In this document: piece after piece, positions 56,057 through 63,915 of the stretch
Position numbering within the stretch: the first letter of the stretch is position 1
Layout: every line of letters starts with the position of its first letter
Source of the DNA: a virus
IMG/VR virus record: IMGVR_UViG_3300042321_002788
Span: 18,807 to 82,806 of that record
Direction: 5' to 3' (one strand)
DNA length: 64,000 bases
The notes under the pieces: model-generated
Databases searched by the model: none
What the model was told of the DNA's origin: nothing
The model's input: the letters and a program-made list of their open reading frames with translations, nothing else
Translations under genes and position numbers: made by a program

Positions 56057-56467
56057 ATGGACATTCAACGCGCAATGCTAGTTCGGAGAAAATACAATAG
56101 CTTGCCTACCGAAGCTAAACAATACGTTGATGCTTTACTATTAGAAGTGAAACAGAATCCTAAATTAGACTATTTAGAACTGTTTTATAAATTCGCAATC
56201 AAGGGCAATATAATGGATTGTCTTGTTCTTGGTAATTACGATTGGAATCAATCTATTACAAAGAAAATAACATTTTGGGTGTGGTTATTTCTTGTTTTTT
56301 GTAAGACAGATGTTTCTATCCCTAAACAGTTAAAAAAGGATGCTAACTTGTTTACGAAAGCTATTGCTATAGCTTCTAATTTTGTAGTAGAGGGTGATTA
56401 TGAAGAAATATACAGAACGTCTCACATCTGGGGACTAACTTACAACCCAATCACAACCGAGGAGTAA
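56057..56467 (+). CDS. Membrane protein family, copy 3
   Basis: This 136-residue protein begins MDIQRAMLVRRKYNSLPTEA, closest to the distant copy at 18432, and ends with SIPKQLKKDANLFTKAIAIA and a VEGDYEEIYRTSHIWG tail. One or two membrane segments lie between. Function unknown. Confidence 0.72.
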   Translation: MDIQRAMLVRRKYNSLPTEAKQYVDALLLEVKQNPKLDYLELFYKFAIKGNIMDCLVLGNYDWNQSITKKITFWVWLFLVFCKTDVSIPKQLKKDANLFTKAIAIASNFVVEGDYEEIYRTSHIWGLTYNPITTEE

Positions 56468-56471
56468 CAAA

Positions 56472-57533
56472 ATGAGTGCAAAATCAAGAGACAAAATCAG
56501 AACTTATGGGTCTGCAAGAGGAGAGTTAATCGTAGTCGATCCCCAGCTAATTTCTTTCAGATTAGCTAACGGTGACTTTATCGGGCCAAGAATAGGGCTT
56601 CATGACGACGGCAAAATGCACGTCTTGCCTGATGAAACTCTTTTAACCTTTAGCCTCGATTTAATCGAGGCTATCGCAGGGGAAAGCGGATGGAATACCC
56701 GCGTTACCTACGACTTGGAGTTGATTAAAGAACTAGCCGATAAGATACTGGCATCGGGCGTAATCTATCAACCTTTACACTTGATTGCAGACGGTGATCG
56801 ACTGTTTCCTATGGACGGGCATCGAAGGGTATTAGCTTGGTTGCTTTTAGCCTCTCAAGGAATAATAATTCCTAACGTTCTAGCAATTATTAAGCCTTTG
56901 TCAGGCGGGCTAACCGTCCGGGACTTAGAGTATCAAATGCTCTCTTACGGCACTGATAGCGAAAAACTATCGGTGTACGACAAAGCGAAACTGATCAGAC
57001 GGCATTTACACGAGGATAGATTAGCTGGTTTAACTGAAGAACAGTCCTACCAACAGTTTTGCGAAAAAACTGGATGGAAAAAATCAGAATATGATCGGAC
57101 TCTAGAAATTTCTTCGATGTCTAGTCCGACATTAAAAGCAATCAAAGGTAAAGTATCAGAGACGACTTTACACAATCTTGTAAGGAAAAATGAACTAACA
57201 CTCTCGGAGAAAGAAAATGTTCTTTTAGAGACTGTAGCTATAGCGGAAGAAAAAGGGATAAAAGCCACTGGAGAATTAGTTCAATCTGTAGCAGCTAACC
57301 TTATAGAGTCTAAAAATCCAACTTTTTTGAACTCTGATGGAAACGTAAAACCCAGTGACGAATTAGAGCCAAAACCCATTAAACTTACTCCGAAAGCTAA
57401 AGAAGTTAAATATCTATTAATATCTTTAGCAACCGAAGGAAATGCAAAGCAAACAGACGATGATACAATGACCGTAGATTTTCCTGTAACTCTTTGGGAA
57501 AAACTTATTGATTTTGTAGAGAGATTAAGTTAG
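56472..57533 (+). CDS. ParB-like nuclease-fold protein
   Basis: This 353-residue protein has a ParB N-terminal core: LIKELADKILASGVIYQPLH, then DGDRLFPMDGHRRVLAWLLL with the GHRR box. A helical middle follows that could bind DNA (TEEQSYQQFCEKTGWKKSEY). ParB proteins load on DNA as CTP-dependent clamps or act as nucleases. No ParA is adjacent. It may serve plasmid-like partition, replication or transcription control. It comes right after the membrane protein cluster, with GAGGAG before the ATG. Confidence 0.75.
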   Translation: MSAKSRDKIRTYGSARGELIVVDPQLISFRLANGDFIGPRIGLHDDGKMHVLPDETLLTFSLDLIEAIAGESGWNTRVTYDLELIKELADKILASGVIYQPLHLIADGDRLFPMDGHRRVLAWLLLASQGIIIPNVLAIIKPLSGGLTVRDLEYQMLSYGTDSEKLSVYDKAKLIRRHLHEDRLAGLTEEQSYQQFCEKTGWKKSEYDRTLEISSMSSPTLKAIKGKVSETTLHNLVRKNELTLSEKENVLLETVAIAEEKGIKATGELVQSVAANLIESKNPTFLNSDGNVKPSDELEPKPIKLTPKAKEVKYLLISLATEGNAKQTDDDTMTVDFPVTLWEKLIDFVERLS

Positions 57534-57585
57534 GATTAGTTGTCAGTTATCAGTAAAAAATTGCTAAATAAATTAAAAGAACCCG

Positions 57586-57822
57586 ATGATCCAACATCAC
57601 GAACGCACACAAACTCAAATTAAACTGCTATCCCAAAAATTAGCAGATACAGTCGGTAAAGAAATATTTGCTTCTTTAGAAAGAGGAGATCGAGAAGATA
57701 TTTTTGAGCAAATGCTTACAAGCCTCTACTATTCCTATAGACTTAATGGTAGCATGAAAAGTTGGTGCGGAACCACATTTCATGTCATTGAAACCCTGCT
57801 ATCTAAACTGGAAAAACAATGA
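57586..57822 (+). CDS. Hypothetical small protein
   Basis: This 78-residue helical protein (LSQKLADTVGKEIFASLERG) overlaps the following gene by 4 bases (ATGA). No family is recognised. It lies downstream of a TTATCAG repeat. Confidence 0.65.
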   Translation: MIQHHERTQTQIKLLSQKLADTVGKEIFASLERGDREDIFEQMLTSLYYSYRLNGSMKSWCGTTFHVIETLLSKLEKQ

Positions 57823-58211
57823 ACCAAAAGAATGCACTCAACCCCGAATCTACGAGTTTCGTCTGTCCGCCTGATTGTCCTGCTCGTGAAATAGAGTGGC
57901 CTTGTCCTGACCCTGTACAACTGAGTCCAGAAAAAATAAAACAAGAAAAAAAACAGGCAGAAAAAAAGATTTTTAGAAGTGTTCATTCAAAAAGAATACT
58001 TGGGAGTCTAGAAAAAATTGAAATAGTTTACGGATATACAGTTTATGTATTTTCTGATGGCAGCCGATGGAGCTTAAAGGATTATTATAGACATTTAGAA
58101 AGTATTCCCTTTTACGGTCCGTACTTAAGTGACTATGGAATTAACCGGAAAGATAAAGAAGGATTTACTCCAGTTAGAACATATCAAGCAACAAATGATA
58201 TGTTTCAATAA
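57819..58211 (+). CDS. Hypothetical protein with Cys-rich start
   Basis: This 130-residue protein has FVCPPDCPAREIEWPCPDP near its start, then a lysine-rich helix and a WSLKDYYRHLESIPFYGPYL segment. It is coupled to the previous gene and followed by a strong terminator. Family unknown. Confidence 0.65.
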   Translation: MNQKNALNPESTSFVCPPDCPAREIEWPCPDPVQLSPEKIKQEKKQAEKKIFRSVHSKRILGSLEKIEIVYGYTVYVFSDGSRWSLKDYYRHLESIPFYGPYLSDYGINRKDKEGFTPVRTYQATNDMFQ

Positions 58212-58220
58212 ATCTCAAAT

Positions 58221-58250
58221 AAAGAACAGAGGGTTAACCCTCTGTTCTTT
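58221..58250. terminator. Bidirectional terminator
   Basis: AAAGAACAGAGGG pairs perfectly with CCCTCTGTTCTTT around TTAA, with A and T runs on both sides. It separates the rightward unit from the leftward repressor gene. Confidence 0.92.
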
Positions 58251-58254
58251 TCTG

Positions 58255-58860
58255 TTATGCTCCGATTAGTTTCTCCTGTAAATATTGGTAAACCTCTTTC
58301 TGTAAATCTTTTGGGGCAGAACACAGAAAAGCTTTCACATCTTCTAGATCGATCTCTTTAATCATCTTCTGTAACTCATCTAGCTTTGAGTAAAGAGACT
58401 CAACTTCTTTAATTACAAGCTTTGCTTTAACTTGAGGATCAGCTTCCTGAAAAAGTTCGGGAACTAAATTAGGATTTTTAACACAATCCTTTTTTTGATT
58501 GATTGGATCTTTTAGAAAATCCTGAATTGTTGGCCAGTCGCCATTAAGATAATTCACAAAAGAATCTGTATCAAGGCCAAATACAGCAGCTAGTAATCGC
58601 ATATTCCCTAGATCAGGGCAGCTAGCGATATTTTTTAGCTCCCAGTTTTGAACCGCTCCCCCAGAAAATTCTGTGCCAGGTAATCCCAATCGCCGGCCTT
58701 CTTTTAGTATCCACTCAGTAAATTCGGCTTGGGTCATGCCCAGCCCCATCCTTTTTGCCTTAATCGTATCGGACATTTTGCTTATCCCTTTTTCTGTCAA
58801 GGCCGAGGACTTTACTCGTTTGCGGGGTGTCCCGTCGCTGTTAAATCGTGGTGTAGCCAT
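58255..58860 (-). CDS. XRE-family repressor
   Basis: This 201-residue protein has an N-terminal helix-turn-helix: IKAKRMGLGMTQAEFTEWIL, then AVQNWELKNIASCPDLGNMR and LLAAVFGLDTDSFVNYL. The C-terminal half is helical coiled coil (VIKEVESLYSKLDELQKMIK), likely for dimerisation; no self-cleaving peptidase domain is seen. It is divergent from the RHH gene at 58978, a layout typical of a lysogeny or copy-number switch. Confidence 0.82.
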   Translation of the reverse strand: MATPRFNSDGTPRKRVKSSALTEKGISKMSDTIKAKRMGLGMTQAEFTEWILKEGRRLGLPGTEFSGGAVQNWELKNIASCPDLGNMRLLAAVFGLDTDSFVNYLNGDWPTIQDFLKDPINQKKDCVKNPNLVPELFQEADPQVKAKLVIKEVESLYSKLDELQKMIKEIDLEDVKAFLCSAPKDLQKEVYQYLQEKLIGA

Positions 58861-58977
58861 AAAAGTGTATTTTGATAAGATACCCTTATCTTACACTACC
58901 TTGCAAAAAACTTACAAAAAACTTACAGGCAATCTCGACTTTTATGATACAATATAGAAAATTCTGTAAATTAAGCC
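58861..58977. promoter_or_regulatory. Divergent control region between XRE and RHH genes
   Basis: GATAAGATACCCTTATC forms a dyad at about 58873-58889. AAAAAACTTAC occurs twice in direct repeat (58905-58927). ATATAGAAAATTCTGTA near 58953 echoes the 34-bp palindrome at 20624. TATGATACAATATAG near 58942 supplies a rightward -10. These are plausible operators for both flanking regulators. Confidence 0.65.
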
Positions 58978-59226
58978 ATGTCTGCCAATCAAGATGCTCC
59001 AATAAAAGTTGTGTCAATCCGGGTTAAAAAAGAGCTATGGGCTGAGATGTGTCAAAGGTCAGGCGTTTTAGGACTAAAAACCCAAGAGATAATTGAAATT
59101 GCACTAAAGTCCTACCTTTCTATCCCCATTGAGAACGAACTCATTGCCAGAAAAGAGGGCGAAGATGCCTTTTACAACTCTTTGCATAACCTAAAACCTA
59201 AGCGTAACAAGGATTTGCAGGTGTAG
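58978..59226 (+). CDS. Ribbon-helix-helix regulator (CopG/Arc-like)
   Basis: This 82-residue protein has KVVSIRVKKELWAEMCQRSG followed by LKTQEIIEIALKSYL, the strand and two helices of an RHH dimer. It faces the XRE repressor across a 117-base control region, as Arc-type or Cro-type antagonists do. The C-terminal 25 residues are basic. Confidence 0.8.
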   Translation: MSANQDAPIKVVSIRVKKELWAEMCQRSGVLGLKTQEIIEIALKSYLSIPIENELIARKEGEDAFYNSLHNLKPKRNKDLQV

Positions 59227-59313
59227 TGCAAGTGTAGTATTTACTGATCAAGAACATTCTGCTAGGATAGTAGATACCTTGATTTGTCCTAATCCATCTT
59301 ATCCACCCAACAA

Positions 59314-59336
59314 AAAACCCGCTCGGAGGCGGGTCG
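59314..59336 (-). terminator. GC-rich hairpin with T-run on the minus strand
   Basis: ACCCGC pairs with GCGGGT around TCGGAG. On the minus strand it is followed by six T residues. No minus gene is near, so it may stop antisense transcripts or act as a leader element ahead of the primase-helicase. Confidence 0.6.
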
Positions 59337-59365
59337 TGTAACTAAACACTTTTCATATAGAAACT

Positions 59366-62263
59366 ATGATACCACAAAGCTCTAACCGTGTCAAGATCGA
59401 TAAAAACAATCCTTGTCCCCACTGTGGCAAGCCTGATTGGTGCTATATGTACACTGCTGAGGACGGCAATTTACTCTCGGTCTGCAACCGAGATCACGAA
59501 CCCGCAGCAGGATGGGAAAAATCTTCTAAATTAGACAGTCAGGGCAAGCCAATCTACTATTTTAAGAAAGAAGTCAAGTTTTCTGGCTATAAAAAAGAAA
59601 AAACCCAATATTTTCTTTATCCTCCCCTTGTCAGTGGGGCGAGAATCCGCGTGTACCGGAAGGACTATCAAGAAGATGGAATCTGGAAAAAGGATATTAA
59701 GCAGCAACATTCTACAGATAATGGTAAAAATTGGAAATGGGGAGTAGGCGATATCGGTTACAAAGATATACCTCTTTACCGTCAAGATCGGCTGGAAAAG
59801 GCTATTAAGGAAGGGACCCAGATATTTGTAGTAGAAGGCGAGACTAAGGTAGAAAGGCTTGAGTCGTTTGGGCTGGTTGCCACTTGCAATATAGGCGGAT
59901 CAAAAAAATGGCAGCCAGATCACACGAAAGCTTTGAAGGGAGCAAATCTGATTTTATGCCCTGATCGCGACAAAGGGGGAATGGCTCACTGCCAGAAAAT
60001 TTATCAAGATTTCCCCGATGCAAAATGGCTTTATGCCTATCCAGATTCTCCTTTGTGGAATCATTTACCAGATTCTCAAGGGGTAGATATTCTTAATTGG
60101 ATTGAAGAAAAGAAGGTAACTCTCGATACATTGCTAACTTCGATAGTTGATAAACCAAAAGAAATAAAAGAGAGCAAAGAAAAAGAAGTCACAGTAACAG
60201 AAACGATGACTTTTCAAGACCTAATAACAGCTATTGACGGCTGTATTGGTCAGGAAGAAATCACCCGAACTCAGTGGCAAGAAAAAGTCGATCTGTGGGC
60301 AAAAGCCACTGGTAGGAAACCATCAGACATACGACATTTAATTGAAATCCGTAAAACAGAAATAGCAGAAGGGGACGCTATCAAATCAGGATTAGAAGGG
60401 TTCTTGAAAGGTAAGCATTATCAGCAGAAAGAGATTGATCTTTTTGAGATACTTCCGAAACCTTTAGCCGAAGCGATTATAAGCCGTGCCAAGACATTAA
60501 ATCAACCCCCAATCAGATTACTGCATTCTTTATGGCCAATACTAGGAGCTATTTTAGGAAGTCGGTTTGCAATTAACCTCCGAACTACTGTAAGAGAAAG
60601 GGAATGCTGGAAGGAATACCCGATATTCTATTGTGCAGATTTGGGCGGGGTTTCCACTGGTAAAACTCTCACTCAAAACGAAGTTTGTCGGGTTTTGAAA
60701 AGAAAAGATTTAGCCGAGCAGAAAAGAGTTACTAAGGAACAATCCACACTAGACGATCTAAAAGCTGCGTGGCAAGAGATGTCAGCGTCAGATCGCAAGG
60801 CAAACAAAACAAACGCTGAAATCAACCCTCGTCTTTATGAGAAAGAACACTGTCAGGCGCGTCGGTGGTTTTATGATGAAGGTACTCTTGATGGCATCTT
60901 AAAAACGATGTCCTCGCAACCTTCTTGGCAAGGTGGGGTAGTCGTATATGACGAATTATCGGGATTTTTTGAAGGATTAAATCAGTACCGATCAGGTGGT
61001 AAAGGTAACGACCGGCAACGAGACTTAAGCAACTGGAATGGCCCTATCCGAAATACTTTTGACCGCGTAAACAAAGACAATCGATACTATTTAGATGGGC
61101 AAACACTTAATAAATTAGGTGGGATACAAGTCGAGAAACTCAGGAAATATCTTGATTTATCTAATGATGTCGATGGGGCAGTTTCTCGGTATCTTTTCTT
61201 GCTACACGAACCCCTTGATCCTCGTCCTGGTAAGCCGCCAGAAGACCCTAATTCTATCGATGAGTGTATCGAAACACTGGTCAATCAAATCAGTGGAATT
61301 AGCCTAGAAGCTGATGAAAATGGGATTATCGATCCTTATAATTGCTGGTTTAGCGAAATCGGAGAAAGTTATGCCTGGGGTATTAAGTATCACTACGAGA
61401 TACTTATTAAGAAGTATCGAGCGATTAATCCATCATTTGCTTCCTATCTAGGGAAGCAAATGAAGACTTTTTTAAGGCTTACATTAAGTATCCATCTTCT
61501 CAATTGGATATTTGATCCAGATAATACTAATCTTTACAGTATTCCTGTGCAAACAGCCATTAAAGCTGCTAAGATGACCGACTTCTATATCAGTCAATTC
61601 CTGACAATTCAAGGAGTTACGTCTCAGGACGAAAATCCAGTACAGGGAATTTTATCCGAAATCTGGGAGATCGTTAAAAGCGCAGGTCAAATTAAACCTC
61701 GGGACGTTGCCCAAAAATTCGGCGGGCGTAAAATTAATGGGGAAAAAGTAAATACATCTATCGCCCGTACCCTACTTACTCAGCTAGAGCAAGCTGGCTA
61801 TGGACGACTAGAGGTCAAATCAAGGGGTATGGTGTTGCACTATCAAGAGCCAAAAGAATTAGAAACTTTTGAGATAGAAGATTCTCTGGAATATAAATCG
61901 GAGATAAAAGAAGAAATTGTTCAAGTTGCCAGTCCCACTTTCACACACCCAAAAAATGAATCGATCCCTGATTCTGGCATAGTAGAAGTTGAATCGGAGC
62001 CAGTAATCGATGAGTTATCGGCTGATGGTGTACACATTGATAGTCTTCCTGATCTTGAGAAAGAAAAGGTGCTAGTGCGGACGGCTGCACCTATAGAGAT
62101 AGGGGAGCGAATTATCCCACCGAGAGCAGTCGGAAAAGTTATAGAAGCAACTTTTGACACTTTTGACAATCAATGGCTTTTGAGGGTAGAAACTGTTTTA
62201 AATGGGTCTGTGATCATTTTTACAATTCCATTTTCTGATTGTTACCTAGATATAAGTACCTGA
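59366..62263 (+). CDS. Primase-helicase (Zn finger, TOPRIM-like and DUF3987-like ATPase)
   Basis: This 965-residue protein is the main replication protein seen. Residues 17-40 hold a Cys4 finger (CPHC...C...C40). ~150-205 resemble a TOPRIM core (VVEGETKVERL with E157, and LCPDRDKG with D200/D202). ~355-680 form a DUF3987-like P-loop ATPase with GVSTGKT (K433) and Walker B VVYDELSGF (D529). ~750-820 look like a winged helix. The acidic C-terminal ~140 residues end in a beta domain. Such fusions prime and unwind DNA in cyanobacterial phages and plasmids. Confidence 0.8.
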   Translation: MIPQSSNRVKIDKNNPCPHCGKPDWCYMYTAEDGNLLSVCNRDHEPAAGWEKSSKLDSQGKPIYYFKKEVKFSGYKKEKTQYFLYPPLVSGARIRVYRKDYQEDGIWKKDIKQQHSTDNGKNWKWGVGDIGYKDIPLYRQDRLEKAIKEGTQIFVVEGETKVERLESFGLVATCNIGGSKKWQPDHTKALKGANLILCPDRDKGGMAHCQKIYQDFPDAKWLYAYPDSPLWNHLPDSQGVDILNWIEEKKVTLDTLLTSIVDKPKEIKESKEKEVTVTETMTFQDLITAIDGCIGQEEITRTQWQEKVDLWAKATGRKPSDIRHLIEIRKTEIAEGDAIKSGLEGFLKGKHYQQKEIDLFEILPKPLAEAIISRAKTLNQPPIRLLHSLWPILGAILGSRFAINLRTTVRERECWKEYPIFYCADLGGVSTGKTLTQNEVCRVLKRKDLAEQKRVTKEQSTLDDLKAAWQEMSASDRKANKTNAEINPRLYEKEHCQARRWFYDEGTLDGILKTMSSQPSWQGGVVVYDELSGFFEGLNQYRSGGKGNDRQRDLSNWNGPIRNTFDRVNKDNRYYLDGQTLNKLGGIQVEKLRKYLDLSNDVDGAVSRYLFLLHEPLDPRPGKPPEDPNSIDECIETLVNQISGISLEADENGIIDPYNCWFSEIGESYAWGIKYHYEILIKKYRAINPSFASYLGKQMKTFLRLTLSIHLLNWIFDPDNTNLYSIPVQTAIKAAKMTDFYISQFLTIQGVTSQDENPVQGILSEIWEIVKSAGQIKPRDVAQKFGGRKINGEKVNTSIARTLLTQLEQAGYGRLEVKSRGMVLHYQEPKELETFEIEDSLEYKSEIKEEIVQVASPTFTHPKNESIPDSGIVEVESEPVIDELSADGVHIDSLPDLEKEKVLVRTAAPIEIGERIIPPRAVGKVIEATFDTFDNQWLLRVETVLNGSVIIFTIPFSDCYLDIST

Positions 62264-62303
62264 TAGAATTGACAATTTTAGGAGTCCCTGATAGGATTGA
62301 AGT

Positions 62304-62503
62304 GCTAGAGTAGCTTGGTAGCTAAAGGCTGAAACGAAGCCTTCAACCGAAAAGGGACTTAATGCAAAAAATAAAGTTATTTTTTGTTTCAAAACTGAAA
62401 TTTGCGAATCCACCGAACTTAGCAAAGATTGAGTGAGGGAAGGGCGTTTCGTCAGGAGTAGATTTAATTAAGTTTTGCGGGTTCAATTCCCGTCTCTAGT
62501 ACC
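62304..62503 (+). ncRNA. tRNA-like structured RNA of about 200 bases
   Basis: GCTAGAG (62304-62310) pairs with CTCTAGT (62494-62500) as a 7-bp acceptor. GCGGG/CCCGT with loop TTCAATT is a perfect T-arm, and discriminator A is followed by CC. Between them TAGC-TTGGTA-GCTA resembles a shrunken D-arm. About 150 extra bases fold into hairpins (AAGGCT/AGCCTT; CAAAAAATA/TATTTTTTG) and GACTTAAT/ATTAAGTT closes under the T-arm. The conserved tmRNA start and group I intron core are not evident. Options are a tRNA with an intron, a divergent tmRNA, or a new tRNA-like RNA. Confidence 0.5.
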
Positions 62504-62504
62504 T

Positions 62505-62708
62505 ATGATCGGACAATATATTCCCTCCCGATACCCTGAAAAAGTTTATCGTGTTAATTCCTATGGTCAAATTTTCCCCCGGTGCAAACCACTGGGGATT
62601 ATTAAGACTGCCATAGGAATCTACTATCACTTTGAATCAATTGATCGCCTCACAAAAGGAGAACATTTTTACTGTTTTCGCAAAGAAGATTTTACAGAAA
62701 TTTCTTGA
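62505..62708 (+). CDS. Hypothetical small protein
   Basis: A frame opens inside the tRNA-like RNA, but the ATG at 62505 just after it gives 67 residues (MIGQYIPSRYPEKVYRVNSY). The product is basic and beta-rich. It has no visible ribosome binding site and may be translated from the cleaved 3' side of the RNA. Confidence 0.5.
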   Translation: MIGQYIPSRYPEKVYRVNSYGQIFPRCKPLGIIKTAIGIYYHFESIDRLTKGEHFYCFRKEDFTEIS

Positions 62709-62733
62709 CAATTCTAGTAAAATGATGTAGGAT
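62705..62733 (+). promoter_or_regulatory. Sigma70-type promoter of the TTGACAATTCTAG family
   Basis: TTGACA at 62705 and TAGGAT at 62728 are 17 bases apart, with ATTCTAG after the -35 as at 52930. It overlaps the stop of the previous gene and leads the gene at 62760. Confidence 0.8.
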
Positions 62734-62759
62734 TTAAGTAATAGATTGAAGAAGAAATC

Positions 62760-62948
62760 ATGAAGCGTATCGTAAATATGAACACTACTGAAATTAGTTA
62801 TTATGCTAATTTCTATGCTGGACAATATCGAAATTCTAAGCAAGAATCTGGGGAAAATGTCCAAAAAAAACGTGCCATTTTATACTCTAAAATTCAGGAG
62901 TATAATAAAGTTTTGGAACAACGAGGTTTTAAACAAGTAAAGGTGTAA
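62760..62948 (+). CDS. Small helical protein
   Basis: This 62-residue basic, Tyr/Asn/Gln-rich helical protein starts 27 bases after a strong promoter. No family is recognised. A membrane protein gene follows within 10 bases. Confidence 0.65.
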   Translation: MKRIVNMNTTEISYYANFYAGQYRNSKQESGENVQKKRAILYSKIQEYNKVLEQRGFKQVKV

Positions 62949-62955
62949 GCGTAAA

Positions 62956-63108
62956 ATGACAACAAACTCAAAAAAGCGACTATATTGTGTAATTTTTTGG
63001 CTAACGATTTTGGCTTATTTAGTAATTATATCGGCTTTATTATTAGATGCGAACGAAGCCTATAAAGACTACAAAGTTAATTTGAGCCTATTGTACGGTA
63101 TTGTTTAA
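62956..63108 (+). CDS. Small membrane protein
   Basis: This 50-residue frame has one clear membrane helix (YCVIFWLTILAYLVIISALL) after a basic N terminus and before a short charged tail. It lies in a run of tiny genes with short gaps, which supports it. Confidence 0.65.
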   Translation: MTTNSKKRLYCVIFWLTILAYLVIISALLLDANEAYKDYKVNLSLLYGIV

Positions 63109-63126
63109 AAAAGTAAAGGTGTGATT

Positions 63127-63288
63127 ATGGAAAAAGAAACTAAAAAAGCATGGGCTAAATTATCAAGTCAGGATGACATTGATAAGAACAAAGGACTTAT
63201 CAGAGGGACGGATGAGCAAGAGTCTGCCAAAAGACTTAAAGCGCATTTAGATTACTGCAAAAGACACCTAAAGGATTGGAAACAATGA
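63127..63288 (+). CDS. Small charged protein
   Basis: This 53-residue Lys/Asp-rich helical frame (MEKETKKAWAKLSSQDDIDK onwards) overlaps the next ATG by 4 bases (ATGA), a sign of coupled translation. Function unknown. Confidence 0.6.
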   Translation: MEKETKKAWAKLSSQDDIDKNKGLIRGTDEQESAKRLKAHLDYCKRHLKDWKQ

Positions 63289-63437
63289 GATACACGATCA
63301 GGACAATAGATAGAGAAAATAAGCCTTGCAAGATTAAAACTTCTATGCACGAAAGCCATTTAATGGCTTATTTAGACGCTTTAAGCCGCAACAGTCATCA
63401 TGGTATCGTAGTAAAGGAATCAGTAGGTATTTCTTAG
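63285..63437 (+). CDS. Small hypothetical protein
   Basis: This 50-residue basic frame (MRYTIRTIDRENKPCKIKTS onwards) is coupled to the gene before it. No family is recognised. Confidence 0.6.
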   Translation: MRYTIRTIDRENKPCKIKTSMHESHLMAYLDALSRNSHHGIVVKESVGIS

Positions 63438-63462
63438 TAAATTTACCCAACAGGAGTAACAC

Positions 63463-63864
63463 ATGAACACATGGCAAATAGCGGAAAAGTTATTTAATTT
63501 CTGTAAAGAAAAATACCCAGATTTAGACTGGAATTTTGATTTTACAGATAATCGCTACGAAATCATTCAATGCTTAACTTTTTCTAATGGCAGCATAGAG
63601 ATTAGATACGGTTTTTGTACGGGATTAGACAGACAACTTAAGTGTGTTCAGTGGCAAGATAACCAAATAGGAAGGTTTAAAATTTGGATAAATCCTCCTA
63701 CTGAGTTCTGTCATGATCGGTATGAAGACACTATAGTTTTTGAGAATCTTGCCTATTATAGACATGAGCTATGGAGTGCAGAAAATTGGAAATTAGTTAG
63801 TCAATACCAAAAAATAATGCTAGATATTTTCACTTTCATTTTTGATGAAGTTAAAAATATCTAG
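63463..63864 (+). CDS. Hypothetical protein, tandem family copy 1
   Basis: This 133-residue protein has AGGAG before its ATG. Its opening (IAEKLFNFCKEKYPDLDWNF) matches the next, window-cut gene (VTGKILEFCHRSYPNLRWNY), so the two are tandem duplicates. The same helix-then-W-strand layout recurs in the pair at 28327/28642, suggesting one expanded family. Confidence 0.65.
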   Translation: MNTWQIAEKLFNFCKEKYPDLDWNFDFTDNRYEIIQCLTFSNGSIEIRYGFCTGLDRQLKCVQWQDNQIGRFKIWINPPTEFCHDRYEDTIVFENLAYYRHELWSAENWKLVSQYQKIMLDIFTFIFDEVKNI

Positions 63865-63867
63865 CAT

Positions 63868-63892
63868 TACTAGACAAAATATCTGTCTAGTA
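63868..63892 (+). terminator. Hairpin between duplicated genes
   Basis: TACTAGACA pairs with TGTCTAGTA around 7 bases, just after the stop of the gene at 63463. No T-run follows, so it may be an attenuator or processing site. Confidence 0.45.
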
Positions 63893-63915
63893 ACTTTACC
63901 CAACAGGAGTAACAA

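Noticed and set aside
62304-62503. Canonical tmRNA
   Set aside because: The conserved GGxUUCGAC motif near the 5' end and a tag frame ending in hydrophobic ALA-type residues are absent, and the length is only about 200 bases.
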